Shown here: positions 61,281 to 64,000 of the stretch, one piece after another
How the letters are laid out: every line of letters starts with the position of its first letter
Position numbering within the stretch: position 1 is the stretch's first letter
Assembly (NCBI GenBank): GCA_023460935.1
Contig: JAEWOI010000044.1
Coordinates: 106,714-170,713, forward strand
Direction of reading: 5' to 3'
From: Actinomycetes bacterium
GTDB taxonomy: Bacteria; Actinomycetota; Actinomycetes; Propionibacteriales; Propionibacteriaceae
Length of the DNA stretch: 64,000 nucleotides
Program-made: the position numbers and the translations under genes
Notes under the pieces: model-generated
Databases searched by the model: none
What the model was told of the DNA's origin: nothing
What the model saw: only the letters and a program-made list of their open reading frames with translations

Positions 61281-62087
61281 ATGCCGCTGGTGATGGCAGT
61301 CACTTTCGAACCACTCGGACGACTGCACTACTTCGACCCGGCCGGGTTCGAGATCGCCTACGGCCAGGCGGTGCTGGTGCCCACCGGGGACGGGGCCGAA
61401 GTTGCCCGCTGCGCGTGGGGCCCTGCAGAGGTGGAGTGGTCCGGCGACCTGCCGGCCTGCCTCGGCCCCGCGGAGCCGTCCGATCTGGAGCGCGACGCTG
61501 CCAACCGGCGCCGCCGCGCCGAGATCACTGCGGTTGCCCGGCTGCTGATCGAGCGGCACGAACTGCCGATGCGGGTCGTCGGGGTGGATTTCGTTGACCA
61601 GAGCGAGGCGTTCGACCAGCAGGCGGTGATCTACTTCGAGTCTCCCGGGCGGGTCGACTTCCGGGCGTTGCTCACCGACCTGGCCCGCACGCTGCGAGCG
61701 CGCATCGACCTGCGCCAGATCGGCCCGCGGGACGCGGCCGCGATCATCGGCGGGGTCGGCTCCTGCGGCCGTGAGTTGTGCTGTGCTTCCGTCCGGCCGC
61801 CGCGGCAGCCGACCACGCTGCGCCTGGCCCGCAGCCAGGACCTGACCAACAGCCCGGCCCAGTTGCTGGGTGGCTGCGGCCGGCTGATGTGCTGCCTCGC
61901 CTACGAGCAGCCGTTGTACGCCGACTTCCACAAACGGGCCCCCGCGCTGGGGACGCGGGTCGACACGCCCGCCGGCGCCGGCACCGTCGTGGGCCACAGC
62001 GTGCCGCTGGAAGCGGTGGTTGTGCAGCTGCCGGGCGAACAGGTGACGTGTCCGGTGGGAAGGGTCTGCCCGGTTCGCGGCGGCTAG
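61281..62087 (+). CDS. PSP1 C-terminal domain (YaaT/RicT-like) protein
   Basis: 268 aa. PSP1 domain features: FEIAYGQAVLVPTGDG, DLRQIGPRDAAAIIGGVGSCGRELCC and QLLGGCGRLMCCLAYE; the Cys clusters are those that bind iron-sulfur in Bacillus YaaT (RicT). In Bacillus it partners RicA and RicF in RNA maturation; no such partners occur here. It sits next to holB and tmk, as in B. subtilis. Confidence 0.92.
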   Translation: MPLVMAVTFEPLGRLHYFDPAGFEIAYGQAVLVPTGDGAEVARCAWGPAEVEWSGDLPACLGPAEPSDLERDAANRRRRAEITAVARLLIERHELPMRVVGVDFVDQSEAFDQQAVIYFESPGRVDFRALLTDLARTLRARIDLRQIGPRDAAAIIGGVGSCGRELCCASVRPPRQPTTLRLARSQDLTNSPAQLLGGCGRLMCCLAYEQPLYADFHKRAPALGTRVDTPAGAGTVVGHSVPLEAVVVQLPGEQVTCPVGRVCPVRGG

Positions 62088-62096
62088 GCTTGCCGG

Positions 62097-63659
62097 GTGC
62101 GCTCGACCCTTCCTCGCCTGAGCCTGCTGGTCGCCGCATGCGCCCTGCTGGTTGCCTGTGACGCGCCACAGCCCACCCCCAGCGCTCCGGTGGAGGGGCA
62201 GATCCCGATCTCGGCCGTCCCCGGGCCTGCCGTGGACCGTCCGCGCCTCGACCCGGTCACCCCGGACGTCGCCGGTCTGGTGGCCGGGCTGCCCGGCGGA
62301 GACCTCGGCCCTTACCTGGAGCAGGAACTCGACTGGACCGACTGCGGCGACAACACCGAGTGCGCCGACGTGCTGGCGCCGCTGGACTACGCCGACCCTG
62401 CAGCGCGGGCGGTTACGCTCTCGCTGCGGCGCAAGCCGGCGTCAGCCCAGCCCCGCCTCGGCTCGCTGTTCGTCAACCCCGGCGGCCCGGGAGCGTCGGG
62501 GAAGGACCTCGCGGCCAGGTTCGCCGCCGACGGCCTCGAGCAGTACGACATCGTCGGCTGGGACCCCCGCGGGACGGGGGACTCCACCCCGGTACGGTGC
62601 CTCACCGACGCCGAGGCCGACGTCTACACCAGCCTCGACTCCTCCCCCGAAACCGACGCCGAACGCGTGGCGCTGATCCAGGCCCAGCTGGACTTCGGCG
62701 AGGCCTGCTGGGAGCGCAACGGCGCGCTGCTGGAGCACATCTCCACCATCGAGACGGTACGTGACCTGGACCTGCTGCGCCGGCTCGTCGGTGACGAGGA
62801 GTTGCACTACCTCGGCTACTCCTACGGCACGCAGGTCGGGGCAACCTACGCAGAGCTCTTCGGCCAGCACACCGGCCGGCTGGTGCTGGACGCTGCCGTC
62901 GACATCACCGACGACCAGGAGGTCATCCAGGCGATGGGGTTCGACCTCGCCCTGGGCAACTTCGCACAGTGGTGCGCCGACCAGCAGTGCCGGCTCGGCA
63001 CCGATCGGCAGCAGGTGCTCAGCACCATCACCGGGCTCTTCGACCGGCTGGACGGCCGGCCGCTGCAGACGGGGGAGCGCAGTCTCACCCAGAGCCTTGC
63101 AGTGACCGGCACAGCCGCCATGCTGTACGGCGGTGAGGACGCGTGGCCCACCCTCGCCGCCGCCGTCGACGCCGCCGTCCGGGGCAACGGGTCCGGGTTG
63201 CTGTGGGGCGCGGACGTACTCAACTCCCGCGACGAGGAGGGCCACTACGACGCGATGTTCTATGCCTTCCCGGCGATCAGTTGCCTCGACGACGGCACCG
63301 AGCGGGGAGTGCTGGACGCGGACCGGCTCTGGCAGGAGGACCAGCGCAAGGCGCCGGTGTTCGGACGCTACTTCGGGCCCCAGTACGGCTGCTCGCTCTG
63401 GCCGGTGCGGCCCGCGCGCCAGCTCGACCTGAGGGGAGCCGACGCGGCGCCGCTGCTGGTGATCGGCGGCACCGGCGACAACGCCACCCCCTACCAGCAG
63501 GCGGTCACCATGGCCGAGCAGCTCGAGTCGGGCGTGCTGGTGACCTACGAGGGCGAGGGGCACGGCGCCTACGGCGGCAAGTCCGAGTGCGTCGACCGCA
63601 TCGTCGTGGACTACCTCGTGGACGGCACCCTCCCCGAGGACGGCACCCGCTGCACCTGA
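62097..63659 (+). CDS. Tripeptidyl aminopeptidase-like alpha/beta hydrolase lipoprotein
   Basis: 520 aa from a GTG at 62097. A lipobox (LLVAC) ends the signal. The fold is alpha/beta hydrolase of the TAP/SlpD-SlpE type: FVNPGGPGASGKDLA, YDIVGWDPRGTGDSTPV, nucleophile elbow YLGYSYGTQVG, and the C-terminal TAP-like domain with Asp in IGGTGDNATPYQ and His in GEGHGAYGG. A secreted exopeptidase is the usual role. Confidence 0.92.
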   Translation: MRSTLPRLSLLVAACALLVACDAPQPTPSAPVEGQIPISAVPGPAVDRPRLDPVTPDVAGLVAGLPGGDLGPYLEQELDWTDCGDNTECADVLAPLDYADPAARAVTLSLRRKPASAQPRLGSLFVNPGGPGASGKDLAARFAADGLEQYDIVGWDPRGTGDSTPVRCLTDAEADVYTSLDSSPETDAERVALIQAQLDFGEACWERNGALLEHISTIETVRDLDLLRRLVGDEELHYLGYSYGTQVGATYAELFGQHTGRLVLDAAVDITDDQEVIQAMGFDLALGNFAQWCADQQCRLGTDRQQVLSTITGLFDRLDGRPLQTGERSLTQSLAVTGTAAMLYGGEDAWPTLAAAVDAAVRGNGSGLLWGADVLNSRDEEGHYDAMFYAFPAISCLDDGTERGVLDADRLWQEDQRKAPVFGRYFGPQYGCSLWPVRPARQLDLRGADAAPLLVIGGTGDNATPYQQAVTMAEQLESGVLVTYEGEGHGAYGGKSECVDRIVVDYLVDGTLPEDGTRCT

Positions 63660-63763
63660 CGCCGCCAGGTGGTGCCTGCGTCACGAGGGCGCCGATCAGC
63701 CCAGGCGAATCGGTACCGCGCCCCGGGAACCCCTATAGTTGTGCCTCGGCCCGAAGGGGCCGC

Positions 63764-63839
63764 GCCACCTTAGCTCAGTCGGTAGAGCGACGCTCTCGTA
63801 AAGCGTAGGTCGCGGGTTCGATTCCCGCAGGTGGCTCCA
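63764..63839 (+). tRNA. tRNA-Thr (CGT anticodon)
   Basis: Begins GCCACCTTAGCTCAGTCGG, ends AGGTGGC-T-CCA with CCA encoded. Acceptor stem pairs fully; T-loop GGTTCGATTCC; anticodon loop CTCGTAA gives CGT (reads ACG Thr). A TATAGT-like -10 box lies at 63733-63738. Confidence 0.97.
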
Positions 63840-63874
63840 CCCACTCACGAGCGCCACCACCCACCCTCCCCGGA

Positions 63875-63905
63875 CAGACGCCCCCGAAACTCACGTTCGC
63901 CCCCG
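63875..63905. repeat. Half copy of the 68-bp palindrome
   Basis: 31 bases identical to 33841-33871, the left arm of the perfect palindrome near tRNA-Pro. The match ends three bases before the palindrome centre, where the IS30-type sequence begins. Confidence 0.92.
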
Positions 63906-64000
63906 GCGGTTTCAGGGGGTGTTCGCAACACTGCCTGGTTCGGACAGTAGCCGGTGGAAGGCTTCGGCGGGGGTTTCCCAGTCGAGTCGGCGGCGGGGTC
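63906..64000 (-). mobile_element. End of an IS30-family insertion sequence (truncated by window)
   Basis: Sequence from about 63906 carries the transposase 3' end and a GGGGGTGTTCGCAAC stretch like the terminal repeats of IS30-family elements of actinobacteria. Only one end is in view; the exact boundary lies within 63906-63915. Confidence 0.7.
63912..64000 (-). CDS. IS30-family transposase, C-terminus (partial)
   Basis: The frame ending with TGA at 63912-63914 encodes PRRRLDWETPAEAFHRLLSEP and a tail ending VANTP. The pattern RPRK/RxLxWxTPAEAF is the conserved C-terminal box of IS30-family transposases. The rest lies beyond the window. Confidence 0.85.
   Translation of the reverse strand, partial: PRRRLDWETPAEAFHRLLSEPGSVANTP

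Overview
This is a 64 kb stretch of a very GC-rich chromosome with short gaps and many GTG starts. Translationally coupled ATGA/GTGA overlaps are frequent. A WhiB protein, a flp/tad block of the Rv3654c-Rv3660c type, a PonA/PASTA penicillin-binding protein, the nth-thioredoxin-Nudix order and the topA-tmk-holB order point to an actinobacterium. The dispersed GGTCGAGCTTGTCGAGACC repeat and overall gene style suggest Propionibacteriales, but that placement is only an impression. Most of the window is housekeeping; the accessory interest lies at 4.5-7.8 kb, 14.5-17.6 kb, 19-34 kb and at the right edge.

Left part (0-18 kb): a beta-propeller lipoprotein, a serine beta-lactamase-like hydrolase, a flavoprotein reductase, a HerA-like ATPase, a serpin-like lipoprotein, then a TPP riboswitch driving a thiamine-type ABC transporter (binding protein, fused permease, ATPase). 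These are followed by a NifX-like protein, a PfkB kinase with an altered substrate motif, a LigD-type polymerase domain, a 35-bp repeat array, an ArsR/SRPBCC pair with a clear operator, and an NhaA-DsbA fusion that lacks any usual start codon.

Middle part (18-34 kb): two divergently regulated sugar loci stand close together. The first has a LacI repressor facing an operon of an Anabaena-sensory-rhodopsin-transducer (ASRT) family protein, a ribose/rhamnose-type binding protein, ATPase, two permeases, an RpiB-family isomerase, ribokinase and RbsD. The second has an AGE-family epimerase, an AraR-like repressor and a tightly overlapping four-gene operon that encodes a whole ADP-heptose pathway: a heptokinase fused to a HAD phosphatase, an RfaE2-type nucleotidyltransferase, an HldD epimerase and a GmhA isomerase. 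ADP-heptose is classically a Gram-negative LPS precursor, no heptosyltransferase is present here, and the kinase-phosphatase fusion is an unusual packaging. This is the best candidate for a little-described system in the window.

Right part (34-64 kb): tRNA-Pro, a metallophosphoesterase, PonA-like PBP, WhiB, DUF4177/RidA, endonuclease III, a TlpA-like lipoprotein, a Nudix hydrolase, a GH13 alpha-glucosidase, the tad block flanked by DnaA-box-like pairs, an MrfA-like helicase, a saccharopine-dehydrogenase-like protein, a HemK-like methyltransferase, an HtrA-like protease, topA-tmk-holB, a DoxX protein, a PSP1/YaaT protein, a tripeptidyl-aminopeptidase-like lipoprotein and tRNA-Thr. The window ends in an IS30-family element that appears to have inserted into the centre of a palindrome whose intact copy lies at 33.84 kb.
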